NCBI GenBank assembly: GCA_001695595.3 | Contig: MBPM02000101.1 | Span: 1 to 64,000, forward strand | Reading direction: 5' to 3' | Length of the DNA stretch: 64,000 bases | DNA from: Plasmopara viticola | Taxonomy: Eukaryota > Oomycota > Peronosporomycetes > Peronosporales > Peronosporaceae | Part shown: in pieces, positions 42,864 to 55,396 of the stretch | Layout of the letters: the number at the start of each line of letters is the position of its first letter | Numbering within the stretch: the first letter of the stretch is position 1 | Translations under genes and position numbers: made by a program | The notes under the pieces: generated by a model | The model's input: only the letters and a program-made list of their open reading frames with translations | Told to the model about the DNA's origin: nothing | Database searches by the model: none

Positions 42864-43667
42864 ATGGTGGTGCTGTTCTGCGCAATTGTCGGCGAAGAAC
42901 GTGTAATTGCCGTTGAGATAGGCAACCAGCAGCCAATTGCAATCTTAAAGGACCAGATCAAGACGAAAGCGCAATATGATTTTCCGTCGGACAAGCTCGT
43001 TCTTTATCTTGCCAAGAAGAACGGCAACAAGAAAGGCAAATGGATGAAGGACGATGACAGCGATTTGGTTCGGCTTCAGAACGCGACGATACCAGAGGAC
43101 ATAGAAAAAAAACATTTGAAGAAAGAGCTACTGTTGAAGCCAACGTCGCTGATAAAGACGCACTTTACTGAAGTTCCCAAAGAGAATGTGCTTCACTTGC
43201 TCGTTGATACACGTGGGAGAGATCATGTCAGCGTTGCGGTAGCGGATGAAAATTTTTCTCTGCTTACCGATGAAACGGAAATTCGCGGTAAGAAAGGTGT
43301 TGATGTTGGGGAAGGTATGTATATCGTTTCAGAGTTGTTGCAACAAATTAACCTCAACGCATGTTTGCCTGACTTGGCCAGAACAGCAGTTGCGCGGTTG
43401 CTCTCAGTCTTTTTCAACATCCTCTATCTCATCAGCTTGGTCTTCATTGCTATTGTTTTTTCGTATGGAGAAAGTGTCGGTGACAAAGAAAAATGTTTGA
43501 AGGATGGAGTGCCGCCGGTTATGTGTACGTTGGGCTTGATTAGCGCGTATGGCCACTTTTTAGACCAGATTTTAGAGAATCTACCAGGGTTAGTGTCGCA
43601 GTGCAGGAAAGCATTCACAAATCGCAAGAGACGATTGAGGAGTGCATCATTTCAGTCTTCGCAGTGA
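42864..43667 (+). CDS. Crinkler (CRN) effector-type protein
   Basis: The 267-residue product has the full CRN N-terminal layout: MVVLFCAIVGEERVIAVEIG, LVLYLAK at 45-51, KDDDSDLVRLQNATIPEDI in the middle and HLLVDTRGRD at 111-120. Its N-terminal half is almost identical to the truncated gene at 39512-40216, its C-terminal half to the gene at 40659-41441, as if conversion had mixed the copies. The hydrophobic segment is at about 179-200. A slightly longer basic C-terminus (NRKRRLRSASF) follows because of a changed stop. It lies upstream of the broken ligase copy C on the same strand. Intact and probably expressed. Confidence 0.85.
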   Translation: MVVLFCAIVGEERVIAVEIGNQQPIAILKDQIKTKAQYDFPSDKLVLYLAKKNGNKKGKWMKDDDSDLVRLQNATIPEDIEKKHLKKELLLKPTSLIKTHFTEVPKENVLHLLVDTRGRDHVSVAVADENFSLLTDETEIRGKKGVDVGEGMYIVSELLQQINLNACLPDLARTAVARLLSVFFNILYLISLVFIAIVFSYGESVGDKEKCLKDGVPPVMCTLGLISAYGHFLDQILENLPGLVSQCRKAFTNRKRRLRSASFQSSQ

Positions 43668-44150
43668 ATGACATAATTATTTTAATGGATATCAAGCTTT
43701 CCTATCGCCACTTCACCTGTTCTTTATCCTCACATTTATCATAATGCTTGGACCACAATTAGTCAGCAGACGTGCTTTGCCAGCAGAGGCTTCAACAACA
43801 CAGCGCAAATTGTCTGATCCGGCATCAAAAGCTTGATCGACGTTTATGTGGGAGAAAGGAAGTATGCGCTATGTAGTGACAAAGGGAGCGATGCGGAGAA
43901 CAAGGATTCGGTACATCGCTAATCTGGCACGCTGCTGAGAACAAGGTATGGAAATTTCTTATTAACGTGCTTCTATGCTATAATGGATAATCGGACAGGT
44001 GAAGTCTTTATCCGACGAAATGAGTGGTGCGAAGATTTTTGCACGTGTGCTAGTGTGATGGTTGCATCGCAGCAAGCAGCAACGTCTTAAAGGACTTAAA
44101 ACAACATCTTCCGTTCTCGAACAAGGATAGCGGATGTAGAGTGGAAAAGA
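43668..44150 (+). other. CRN downstream flank
   Basis: Non-coding; same sequence as 41442-41985 and inverted at 38923-39511. Confidence 0.75.
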
Positions 44151-47100
44151 ATGGAGATACTATTTCGAATTCAAGCCCAGTACCGCCGTTTACAAGCCGC
44201 AGAGCAAGCTAGATCGCAAGTACTCAGCTTGTTGGAGCTACAGCTTGCGCAGACCGTGTTATCCGACGAAGTCCAGAATAAAGCGTTGCCTACGGTGCAG
44301 CTTCAGTGTTACCTGCGACAGTTTCTCTTTGCGAGACATAAAACTATTAAGGACCAGGTGTCGGCTGACAGGATACGCAGCGCACAGGATTATTTGGTGT
44401 TTATAGTACTCGTGAGTTGGTTAAAGGGTGAGAAAGCAGCGAATTTGTTTGGAGTGGACAAAGAAGCGTGTTGGGTGTATCAAGTAACGAGGATGTGTTA
44501 AATTGTACTGCAGACGTTAGTGCGAAAGGAGTTGAAAACGTCAGTGATGATCCCATCGATCGTCTCATACCCGTACTTGTTGGTGCTGGAAACACTGACA
44601 AATATCTCGAATTACCCGACGTCTACAGGACAAAAGGCACTTTCGGGTGTATTGTATCACCTAGCTATTACCACAAGGTATGGGATATTTGATGCACTGC
44701 GCAAGTGCATTGACGAGCAAGCGAGGGAGAGTGTATCACGTTTGGAGAACGATCGGTTGGCTCAAGTCGTTGTGAAAATTGCTGCTCAAACACTACGGTG
44801 GTGGATTCAAGACCAGCAAAGGCGACAATTTTTCGTGTATCAGACATTCGGAGAGAGAGTTCTGCTTTCTCCTTGTGCAGTAAGCTCTATACTTACAAGC
44901 TTTGTGGTCACGACCGTAATTGACACAACAATGACAGCGGGGCTGTTCTGGGCGTCTATTTTACAGCAATTTTGTGATCGTTATGCGATAAGAGCGATGT
45001 CGTGGCAGCAACGCGCGATTGTAGTTGGCAATGTTGTTGAGCTAACGTCCATTTGCCCACATGATAGTGCTTTTGTTCAAGTCGTTCCGTGTATCATGTC
45101 GGTCTTGGTGACTTCCTCGTTAGTGCAATGGGCGTTCGATGTAAAGCAACTCGAGCAAGGTCCTATGGCACTTGAAGAAGATTGCAACATGGATGAAGCA
45201 GAAGTTCCGATCGCTCCCCCGACGTATCTTACGACTGGAGTTTTAACATCGGACGAGGAAATTCGATGTGGTACTATGGCTTTGGGTGAAGCCGAGGCGA
45301 GCGTACGTCTTCAGTGGCAGCTAATTTGCCAGTCTAACTTTAGTGCACGATGCCTTGACATATTGGTGCATCTTGGTGATAAGCAAGATGTTGCTGATGA
45401 GGATGCTGTTCCACGGTTCTGTCACTTCTTGAGCACCGTGTTGTTGTCAATTGGAAGACCCTACGTACTGAGCGTGGCAGCCAAATTTGCAAATCCACCT
45501 GCCGCTTTGTTGGCTCTTTTAAGTGCAATGACCGTTGAGCAACATGCTGGCACCTATAACGACACCACCAACAACGCAAGTTTAGTTTGCAGTGTGTGGC
45601 AGTGGATTTAAACCAGAGTTAAGAACATAGCACCACAACATTTTACAGGTTTGCTCACCAATGAGCAGACAGTACTATCGGCGTTGCAATTGCAAGTGCT
45701 GATAGTTTTCAATGTCGTCTATAGTCACATGCTTCTGGGTCTAGATGATAAAGCATTTTACGACGGGCCTTGGCCTTTAAGTTTAGCAGAAGTTCAAACC
45801 GTTGTAACGTTTTTGAAGCAGTTTATCTACGACAGGTGCTGGACAGTTAGCTCTAGCAACACGCTTTCAGCTGATAGCATGGACGAAAAGGAACTGGTTT
45901 TATTTGCGGCAGTAGTGTCCTCAATAAAGCTGTTTGATCAGTTGTACGACCGAGACTGCCGACGCTGCTATATGCCTGATGGTGCGTGGCTGTGGCCTTC
46001 AATGCCTGTAATTAAGGAGATTGTGGATCTTGAGTTGATGAAAGAAGACGGTAATCGCGATGCACACGCAATATTTATGCTGATGAATGGAAAGGCGTCA
46101 TCCCCTTATGCTCGCGCAGCTCTTGTTCTCGTTACGATCCCTCAAGTCTTATCTTTTAAAGAACGTGTCCAGCTTTTTCAAAAACTACTAGAAGACGGAA
46201 AGGCAAAGCTAGGTAACGTTCGTGACGAGTTCTCGCAAGCTTTGCAAGTGTGGGTGAAGCGTGATGAAATTGTCAACGACAGCTTCGATTTTTTTCAGAA
46301 AGTGTGCGACACGATGTCCCCTGCATCTCTTAAGATGCGAATCAAAATCACTTTTATTAATGAGCAAGGCTTGGAAGAGGCGGGGATTGACGGCGGTGGT
46401 GTATTTAAAGAGTACATGGATTGTCTTACGAAGAGTGTTTTCTCGCCAGAGTATGGTTTCTTTTTGGAAACCGAGGAGCACCTTTTGTACCTGATCCTGG
46501 CGCACGATATGTTGTAGATACACGTAAAGAGTCACTCGACCGCTATCGCTTTCTCGGTCGTGTTCTTGCTAAGGCTGTCTACGAAAATATTTTAGTGGAG
46601 CCACAGTTTGCGGCATTTTTCTTGAACAAACTTCTCGGCAAGTTCAATTATATAGACGATTTGCACTCGTTAGACCCGGAGCTGTACGCATCTCTCATGC
46701 GCCTTAAGCTCTACGATGGCAACGTGGAAGATCTTGCCCTTACATTCAGTGTAAACGAAATGGAGTTCGGTGGAGTGGTGACACGGAATCTCGTTCCTGA
46801 TGGAGCCAATATTCCCGTCACGAATGCAACTCGAATTCGGTATATCCATTTGATGGCCAATTACAAACTAAATGTGCAATCATCTTTAGAGAGTGCGGCC
46901 TTTTTAAAAGGCTTTCGTGATTTGATACCGGGCGCTTGGATTCAAATGTTTGCCCCTGCTGAGCTGCAGATGTTGATTGGCGGCACTGCCACAAATATCG
47001 ATATCGACGACTGGGAGCGTAACACAGTTTACGGTGGCGGCTACCACCCATCTCAACATATTATCGTGTGGTTTTGGAAGATCGTTCGTGAGGATTTTAT

Positions 47101-47299
47101 AGGAGAAGACCGCGCGGCGCTACTTAAGTTTATAACTAGTTGCTCACGTCAGCCATTGCTGGGATTTTCAAAACTAGATCCGCGCATTTGCATTCATCAA
47201 GTGCGTGTTGAGGACGACGAGCGGTTGCCATCTAGTGCCACATGTATGAACTTGCTGAAACTGCCAGCGTACTCTATTACATCGAAGTATAATACATAA
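44151..47299 (+). pseudogene. HECT ligase copy C, N-terminally replaced, nonsense and frameshift mutations
   Basis: Near-identical to ligase copy A from TTCGAATTC (44164) on. The start MEILFRIQ comes from CRN flank. Lesions seen against copy A: TAA for a Glu codon at 44499-44501, TAA for a Lys codon at 45609-45611, a 1-nt deletion near 46489, and a deletion of about 80 bp near 47273. That last deletion removes the final ~20 residues and the stop, so the active-site SSATCMNLLKLPAYS is kept but the AGFDLS tail is lost. Four pieces remain (116, 363, 288 and 292 residues). The protease starts 76 bp after the last piece and is intact. Confidence 0.92.
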
Positions 47300-47375
47300 A
47301 ATAGGAAACAGGATATCACAGCTTGTACTCCAATAGTAGTAGTATAATTATAAAAGTGATCAAGATCGGTGAAAA

Positions 47376-49286
47376 ATGGCGAAGGATTACGGAACAGAGA
47401 CCGTCGGCTTTGCGTGTGAAGAGCTCACCTTTGTCAACCGCGCAAACAATAACAATTACCGTCGCTCTTCGTGGGGGGCGATAGTGATTGCTCTCGTAGT
47501 GGGAATCGCTAGTTTAAGCTGCATAGTCACGCTGCACAGATCCTTGGTACTTCATCAAGAAGCGATTGTCAAGATGCAGCAGCAATTGTGAGAAACATTT
47601 ACTATTTAAAAAAACATGACTAATCGAACTATTTGTAGGGATGCAATGCATTCTGTGATTGTAGTAGATGAAGCCACGACAGTAAATAGTAACCAGAAAG
47701 AATTCAAAAAGAGCGAGGACTTCCCAACTAAATTTGCGATCGATCATGTGACTCCATTAAAGACGCAAGACGAACGTGGCACGTGTTGGGATTTTGCTAC
47801 TGTTGGTGTCTTAGAAAACAGCTACCGACAACAAGGAATTGCCAATGGGTGGCTGGAGGAAGATGAGTACATGGCAATCTCGGAACAGGCGTACGGTGCT
47901 GAAGTTCTGCGACTTTGTGCGGGCCCTCCTGGATCACCGCAGCAAGTGGCATGTTTGATCCCGGGTAACGGCATTTGGAAGAACACGACTGAGGGGGGTG
48001 AAGTTGCGCTACTTATGTATCTAGTGAATGGCTTGAAGGATAATATCTACCCCCATTCCATCTGTCCTTATTACCCTGATGATGGCAACGATACTGTATG
48101 TGCTGGTTTGACGGCCGAGAAGCGCAAAAGAAACCCGTTGAGCTTGGCATTGAAGAGAATGGAGACGCTCATGGATGAAAGGGTGATTAAACGCGCGCTA
48201 ATGAAGGACCGTCAAGCCATGTCACTTACGACTGCAACACCATACACGACGCACTACTATCCATGCATAGGTGAGCTTTCGAGACAAGATCGATGCAATC
48301 CATTTTCGGAATCGTGTACACTATGCCCCCCGAAATTGGCGATGACGACTTGTTGCATTTCTATCGACTACAGAGAAGGTTACAATATGAACGGTGAGTT
48401 TATAACAAGTGACGTAATGAATCCTGAGGGTGGCCACGTCATGACTTTAGTGGGCTACAATGATCTCTTTCGAACAAAGCAAGGATATACCGGAGGATTT
48501 ATTCTGAAGAACTCGTGGTTTGATGGCATCCACCCTGCGCTCGGACCTAAGCATGCGCGAGGCAGCCACAGTATCAAATACTGGATGCAAGAGATTACAG
48601 ATTGGGAGGAGGCTAGCATGTGTCCTAATAGCTATGATCCCGAAAACTGGTACCAATGTGGCAACACGGCTGAAGCAATTGATGTGAAGCACCATAGCGA
48701 CTCCGGAATAAATATTCCGTTGCCAATAAAGCGTTCGAACACTGTCGGTGGCGGTGTGGAGTCGTGTCTGTCGGAGGAGACGGAACTGTACGCGAAGGTG
48801 AGTCTGCAACCGTTGCACCTGCGCTGCACAGACCCCAACTTCTGTATAATGAATGACAGTTACACGTACTTTGTACGCAACACGACACGGTGGGGTGACC
48901 ATATGCTGCGCATGTGTTTGTTTGAGTACGATACGGTGACAGAAAGTTCAAGCGAGTTATGTTTACCACCAATGTTGGCACAGAAGATTGCGTACGTCTT
49001 ATCTCCCGCGCCGGAAGAGATTCGTGAGAATGATCCAGACGTGTGTGGCTTTTACTTTTACCCGTACGAGGTGCTGCAGCGATACAAGGCACAATTTGGC
49101 AACTTTTACGTAAACACCTTTGAAATTGAGTGGCATGCACAATCGTATGCTGCAAACAAAGTGTTCTACTCGAATCTCGACTATACCGAAGTGGAGAAGT
49201 CGACGCGTAAGCAGAATCAGTATAAATTTGTTGGGCCGTTCCCGTTCGCTCACATCGTTGACAAGACGGATCTGCCGAGTGTGTAA
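47376..49286 (+). CDS. membrane-anchored papain-like cysteine protease (copy C), one intron
   Basis: Exons 47376-47587 and 47639-49286 give a 619-residue protein, exactly the length of copy A, with few substitutions. The intron is 51 nt (GTGAG...CTAATC...TTGTAG), 22 nt shorter than in copy A. The predicted membrane segment is at about 33-53 and the catalytic residues (Cys in RGTCWDF, His in GGHVMTLVGY, Asn in LKNSW) are all kept at the same positions. Its upstream ligase partner is dead, so any shared function with that ligase is not required for keeping this frame, or the duplication is too recent for decay. Downstream lies the same LINE as after copy A. Confidence 0.87.
47588..47638 (+). 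other. spliceosomal intron of protease copy C
   Basis: GTGAG 5' end, GACTAATC branch-like site, TTTGTAG 3' end; exon ends match copy A exactly. Confidence 0.8.
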
Positions 49287-49502
49287 ACACATGGACCGTA
49301 TTTCCTTTTGCATTAATCACAAAGCCATAAGTTAGCGGTGGCTGCCGCGTGCTCATAAGGTCAGCTTTACGAAATGAGCTTTTCTTGTATTAGCAGCCAT
49401 GTTAAAAAACAGCTTTATTCATGCTTTGTGCTTCTTTTAAAAAATATGACTGTACGTGTAGGATATAGTAACACCGTTGCCATTCGACTAATATCACGGC
49501 GG

Positions 49503-52500
49503 CGCTAACACACATGGCAACTGGAAAAACTCCGGGACCGGGCGGCCTTCCTGTTGAATATTATACGACAGATCTACCTCTGGAGCAGAATATTCTAAGT
49601 TATACATGCTGCTCGATTCCAAAGGGGAGAAATGACTAAATTTCAGCGGAGGGTTCAAGTCTCGCTTCTTTAAAAAAGGCGATCGGAAACTTCCCAGCAA
49701 TTATTGACCAATTTCATTACTTAATGTAGACGCTAAAATCGGGCCCAAAATTTTGGCCCATAGGCTCGGCTCCGTATTGGGAAAATTACTTCACCCGGAC
49801 CAATATGGATTTGTACCGGGCCGGGATATTCGCCACGCACATCTACGGTTTCAAGCTTTGACCCAATTATTTGGGGGTGGCAATTCCCCGGCTGGCGCCG
49901 GTCCACTAGATTTCGCTAAAGCCTTTGATAGTGTCGTATGGGACGCACTCGATATGGTTTTAATGCGCTATGGATTTGGGGACCAATTCCGCCGCTGGAT
50001 ACGAATCCTCTTCCCAGGTAATCTTACTACCCTGATGTTCAATGACCAACCACTTGACCCCTTTTAAACTAGGTGGGGGGGGTCCGTTCAGGAAACCCAT
50101 TATCGCCGGCATTATTTGTGCTCTTTATTGAGTCTTTGCTTAATTTCCTTCGAGTTCGTCTTCAAAATTATGGTCTTCAAAATTATGGTCTTCAAAGTCA
50201 ATAGGCCACTCAATCAATCAGTGGTACTCACTCAATTTGTGACTCCGACTCACTCAATGATGCGACCCATACAGTTATCAGCTTTGCTGATGACTGCACC
50301 GGCCTCCTTCATGATTTACGCCATACCAGTTACTTTTTAAAATTGGTAGGGAATTTTTGTGAGGCCTCTAGGATGAGTCTAAATACGGCTAAGACAGTAA
50401 TTCTTCCCTTTCAACCTTGAACTGCGGAAAATGAGCCATTACGACAAAACCTTCTATCACTGGGAGTTGTTGTGGTAGACAATACTGCCTGCACCAAACT
50501 TTTGGGTATTTATTATGGACCAACTCTTTCGGCCGCTGATCGGCTCCAGCATCTTATTGTGGAAATGGAAAACCGGTGTTCGCTATGGCTTCACCGCGCA
50601 AGGACTTTACGGAGTCAAGTTGTTATTCTTCAACAAATAATTCTACCTGTACTCTGGTACACGGCCAGTGTTTGTTATATTCCTACCACTGGCTTCCAAG
50701 ATCAGCTTTCACGACTAATTTCACGCTTCATGTGTCGTTTCAAGTCTTTTGACGCTCTGGCCCGCGAGTGGTGGTTCCTCCCTAACAGTCAAGGTGGATA
50801 AGGCTTGTCACCTATCTTAGACTCCATTTGAAGCCTTCAACTTCACATGCTATGTAAAGTGATTTTAGCTGGCAGGAAGCCGGCTAATTTACCATCTTGG
50901 GCGGACCCAATTATTCGACTTTTCGATGAAGCAATTTCGCCTTGGGGACAAGGCTATAATATTCTTTACGCCCCCATTTTTATTGGCCGGACCACGTGGT
51001 ATCACACCGTTGCCATCGCTGAACAAGTCTTGGGTCGTATTGGCGCTTCGTACTTTTTACATGGCATACTCGATTTCGCAAAAAACTTACAAGGCATCCG
51101 AACAAATTTGACAAGCTAACCATGCCCATTGTAAATAATGTGGATATTACCTACGGCAACTGTGGTAGAACTTTAGCCGGGGCTACAAGGCCACTGGGAT
51201 TAGTAATATTACTGGCTGCCCAAGGAATTTTCAGGTCTGCGCAACTATACAAGGCTTGCCCAATACCTATTACGGCTACAAACCTTTCCCGTTTTTAAGC
51301 CAATTTGGCTCGGGGCGGCTTGTCAGCGCGATTTCATGCAACAATTTCTTGGACAAAGCCGGCTCTCTGCTGCGTTCACTAGACTCTTATCCAATAGGGC
51401 CTAGTCATGTGCCAAAAATTTACGCCGCACATCACACCTGAACTTTTGATACTTATGAAATTTCCGAGCTTAGTGTGACAAGAACTCGAAAATTTTTAAT
51501 AAAATTTAATTCACCAGCATTGCCCCTTTCTCGACTCGGCGTCTCAGGTAGACCTGATACGACTATGTGGGCCCGTGACTACAAATTGGGTCGACATGTC
51601 TTGCCAGTCTGCTCCGACCTTCTTTATCGGCTCCAGCACAACGCTTTATTTCTCGGTTGTCGTCTTCAGCGTCTCACTGCTGCAGTTTCAAGCTGCCTTG
51701 ATGGTTGTGATATTCTGGAGACTGCCCCACACTTGTTTTGATATTGCGATTTTGTGACTCAAGTTTGGTCTAAATGGCTCAATGCTTTCCGAGGCTTTTT
51801 TCGGGCCCCACTGGAATGGAAGACAGTTCTATTATTAAACTTGAACCAACCGACCATGCCAAGTCACGTTACGGTTATAGTTTATTTGTGATTTTCCACA
51901 TTGTTCGAGTAGTGGTTCTTCGTTGCTTGTGGATGCACAGATATGATTTTCGCTTTCATGAGATTCAAGCAAACATTATCGAAGTTATCGCTCAAGTCGA
52001 GGCTGTTAAAGTGCTTCACATACAACACTTCTATCGAGACTTATGCTGCGAAAGTGTAGGCCATTCCAGTGCCAAACTGCGGCAATTACTTGAGTTGCTA
52101 GCCAGACTGATATCTACCAGCAATTTACAGCTAAAATTCCACAATGAAGACTTAGTGCAGCTAAATAATACTTCGGCACGCTCTCTTTACGATGAAAATT
52201 AACTCGGAGAACATTGCTAATTGTGCCCTCAACGTTACCCTGGACCCATTTTAGCAGCCGCCACAATTGGGTCCTATTTTAGCTGAAAGGATGACCCTCT
52301 TATCTCCTTTGCAAAGTGGCTCAACACAAAAATGCTGTTTAAAAGCGTGCTTTCGGCCTTTCGTTATTCCGGCCTTAGCACCTTTTGAACAATTTGGCAT
52401 TTTTGGCCTTTCGTCTTTTAAGTTTTTTTTACTCCTGGAATAAGTCGTAGCCGATATGCTAATTGCGCCTGTTTGAGGTCACGGGTTAACCCGATCTACG

Positions 52501-52784
52501 TCACATCTTACATACCGATTCGGTAGGACTACTGTCAAGTGAGCGATCCTTGCAGCTTTCCGCCACCCAGTATTACCGTCTCTCCCAAGTTGCATTGGGC
52601 TTCGCCGAGGTGTTGTCTACCCTTAATTAGGGGCTTCGCTTCCCGACGAATTATGGCTAGGTGTTGTAACGACTCCCTCACGACAGTGCCTTCGGCATTT
52701 ATCGCAAGCTAACAACTTTTTGACTCCCTAATTGTAATCCCCCCAAATAGCATCACCTGTCAGTTTTCGTCCGCGGTGGGATTC
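49503..52784 (+). mobile_element. LINE-type non-LTR retrotransposon, copy 2, broken
   Basis: Sister of 27210-30430 at the same site in the duplicated segment. It retains an additional ~30 bp near 49543-49572 (LPVEYY after PGPGG) that copy 1 has lost. RT blocks DQYGFVPGRDIRHAH and LDFAKAFDSVVWDAL are present (49753-50067); a frameshift precedes the GDPLSP block. The later LPVLWYTASVCYIPTT, DGCDILETAPHLF and C-terminal pieces (51774-52202) are present with private lesions. Bases 52203-52784 are its non-coding 3' part, interrupted by Copia-2. Confidence 0.8.
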
Positions 52785-53039
52785 TGTTGAGTTGTTGCGC
52801 GCAGGAGAAGGCAAAAAGTAAAGTGAACATATTTAGGTCCTTAGTTCGCTACCCTCTGCTACCTCTAAGCCTATCCTTCTATATCCTTCTAGAAGGTTCG
52901 TCGTGACGTCATCTAATGACGTCATCATCATACCAGTACTCAACCGGTATTTGCCGTAAACCCTCTGAGACTATCCTTCTAGATCCTTCTAGAAGGTTCG
53001 TCGTGACGTCACATCAACAGCGGCGTCATATTAATAACA
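52785..53039 (-). repeat. Copia-2 3' LTR (255 bp)
   Basis: Same ends and two-module structure as the Copia-1 LTRs. Confidence 0.9.
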
Positions 53040-54735
53040 CTCCCACTCGCCGCAAGTGCTGTACGCGCTTTGGTCCATTACCACTATCCTGCAGCAGGTA
53101 CTTGAGTCGCTTTGTGCCTAGAGACTTAGTCAGCATGTCTGCTTTTTGGTCCACCGTTGATATGTACTTGACCACGATTATGTCTCGTGCCACGGCCTCC
53201 CGTATGAAGTGGTGATGAATGTCGACATGCTTGGTCCTGACATTGTAACCAGCGTTGCTAGCAAGTCCTATTGCGCCTTGATAATCTTCCCAAACCAAAG
53301 TAGCTCCCACTTGCTAATGACCGAGATCCTTGAGAATCGCACGGACCCACAGTACTTTTTGAGTGCATAGGCTTAAAGCCATACACTCTGCCTCCGCTGA
53401 GCTTAGCACCACTGTCCGCTGGTATTTTGACTTGAAAACCACTGGTGCGCCCCCGATCATGACCATGATTCCTGACACCGAACGCCGATCATCAATATTA
53501 CTGCCCCAGTCCGCATCTGTGTCCGCTGTAGCTTGAACCTCGTTGGCGCTGCCGTCGTAGGTGATCCCAAACTCCCTCGTCGTCTTGAGATAACGAAGTA
53601 CGCGAATTGCGGCCTTCCAATGCTGCTGACCCGGGTTCTCCAAGAAACGCGATAGCTGTGTTACCACATACGCGATATCAGGACGCGTACCTGTCGTGAT
53701 GTACAGCAAACATCCAATTAGGGACCTGTACGGCTTCGACTGCATCTCTGCTTTCTCAACGTCCGCCGTTGAGGATTGCATCTTTGACAGCTTTAAACCC
53801 GCTTCTGATGGGTTAACCACTGCCTTCGCGTCTTGTTGGTTGAACCTGTTCACCACATCGTCAATGTACCGTGTCTGACGGATCATGAGCGTGCTGCAGT
53901 TGCGATCATGGTCGATTTCTATTCCAAGAATAAACTTGGCCTCGCCCAATTCTTTTTTCTTGAATGAGTTCTTGAGTGCAACTTTAACATCTTCAATCTC
54001 CTTGCTCGTCTTGGCAGCGATAATCATGTCGTCCACGTACAAGCAAACATAGACATAGTTGCCGTTCTTGCCCTTGACGTAGACGCACTGATCTGCTCCG
54101 CTGCTCCGAAAGCCCAATTGTAGGAAGACAACATGAATCGTCTTTTTCCGTGCATTCGAAGCTTGATTGAGACCGCAAATCGCCTTATCCAGCTTGCACA
54201 CCATGTTTTCAGCATTGACGATACCGTAAGGCACTTCCATGTATACCTCTTCCTTGAGATCACTGTTTAGGAATGCTGTGTTGACATCCAGTTGCTCTGT
54301 CACGTATTCCATCGTAACCACCACCGACAACACAGCTCTGATAGAGTTCATGTTCGCTACCGGCGAGTATGTTTCGAAGAAGTCAACACCAAATTTCTGC
54401 TTGAAGCCTTTGGCGACGAGTCGAGCTTTGTAGCGCACCACTTGTCCCAATTCGTTGCACTTCTTCGCAAAGACCCATCGGCATGCGATTTCCCGAACGC
54501 TCTCCTTCTTCGGCACAAGCGTCCATGAGCCGTTCTCTTCATGAGCCTTGAGCTCTGCGTTTATTGCCTTTTGCCAGGCATGAGCGTCGTCGCTATTCAA
54601 CTCCTGCCGATATGTAGTTGGAGCGTCGTCCGCCTCGCCAACACTAGCAGCACAAGCTAACACAGCTTCAGCAATTAGTCCTTCATCATCGATCCTGGCC
54701 CGCTTGGCACTTGGCCGATTGTCACTTTCTTCCAC
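53026..54735 (-). pseudogene. Copia-2 reverse transcriptase and RNase H
   Basis: The main piece (54735-53314, 473 residues) is continuous from the acidic linker through RT (CRWVFAKKCNELGQVVRYK, YVCLYVDDMI) and IEIDHDRNCSTLMIRQTRYI to RNase H (VLSSAEAECMALSLCTQK). A stop in LKDLGH then separates the last 94-residue piece (53310-53026, ending beyond KRLKYLLQDSG). The RT-RNase H junction is intact here but broken in Copia-1. Confidence 0.85.
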
Positions 54736-54752
54736 CTTCTGCTCTTCATTAC

Positions 54753-55382
54753 TTAAGCCATCCGTAAGAAGAAAGCAGGCTCTCGCGAACGTCTTGTCCG
54801 TCCTGGCTCCGCCTGAAAAACGATACGATCTTCACCGTAAGCTTGCGGAGGAGGGTGATAAGGGGCCAGATTCAAGATCTGTGGGTCCGGACTAGGAGGT
54901 TGAGTAAGTTGTGGCATCTGGTACAGCTCCACACCATGCTCTGGCCCAAGTTCATCCATTTCCACGTCGGGAGCATGATCCTCGACACCTTCCATTGGTT
55001 TTCCTGTAGAAAGCTGTCGTGTGTCCTTGTCCTGGATATGTGCACCATTCTCGTCCTTGGTAACGAAGGTGATTGTCTCAACTTGTGGTGAGTCCGTAGT
55101 GTATATTCCACCCACTTCGCGCTCGTCAAGTCGAACAGATCGTACCACCTTGAGCTTGGAATTCTCCAAATCAAACACACGATACCCTTTCGCACTCTCT
55201 GCATACCCAAGAAACAAACATCGAAAACTCTTGGGATCGAGCTTTGTCCTCTTTGCATCATTGACGTGAGCGAAACCTTGGGAACCAAATACTTGTAGAT
55301 GCCCCAGCCCCAGCTTCTGCTTGAACGCCAATTCATACGGCGTATTCCTCGAGTTCGCCGTGTTCGTTGAGCGATTAATCAA
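54753..55382 (-). pseudogene. Copia-2 integrase C-terminal part
   Basis: Begins MINRSTNTANSRNTPYEL, includes FRCLFLGYAESAKGYRVFD and an acidic linker, and ends after REPAFF because of a 1-nt deletion relative to Copia-1. Confidence 0.8.
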
Positions 55383-55396
55383 GTATACCGCTGTAC

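Larger units (their letters stand above)
44164..49502 (+). repeat. ligase-protease segment, direct copy C
   Basis: Counterpart of 21768-27209; the larger duplication continues rightward through the LINE, Copia-2 and flank to about 57575 and resumes with ligase copy D. Confidence 0.9.
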
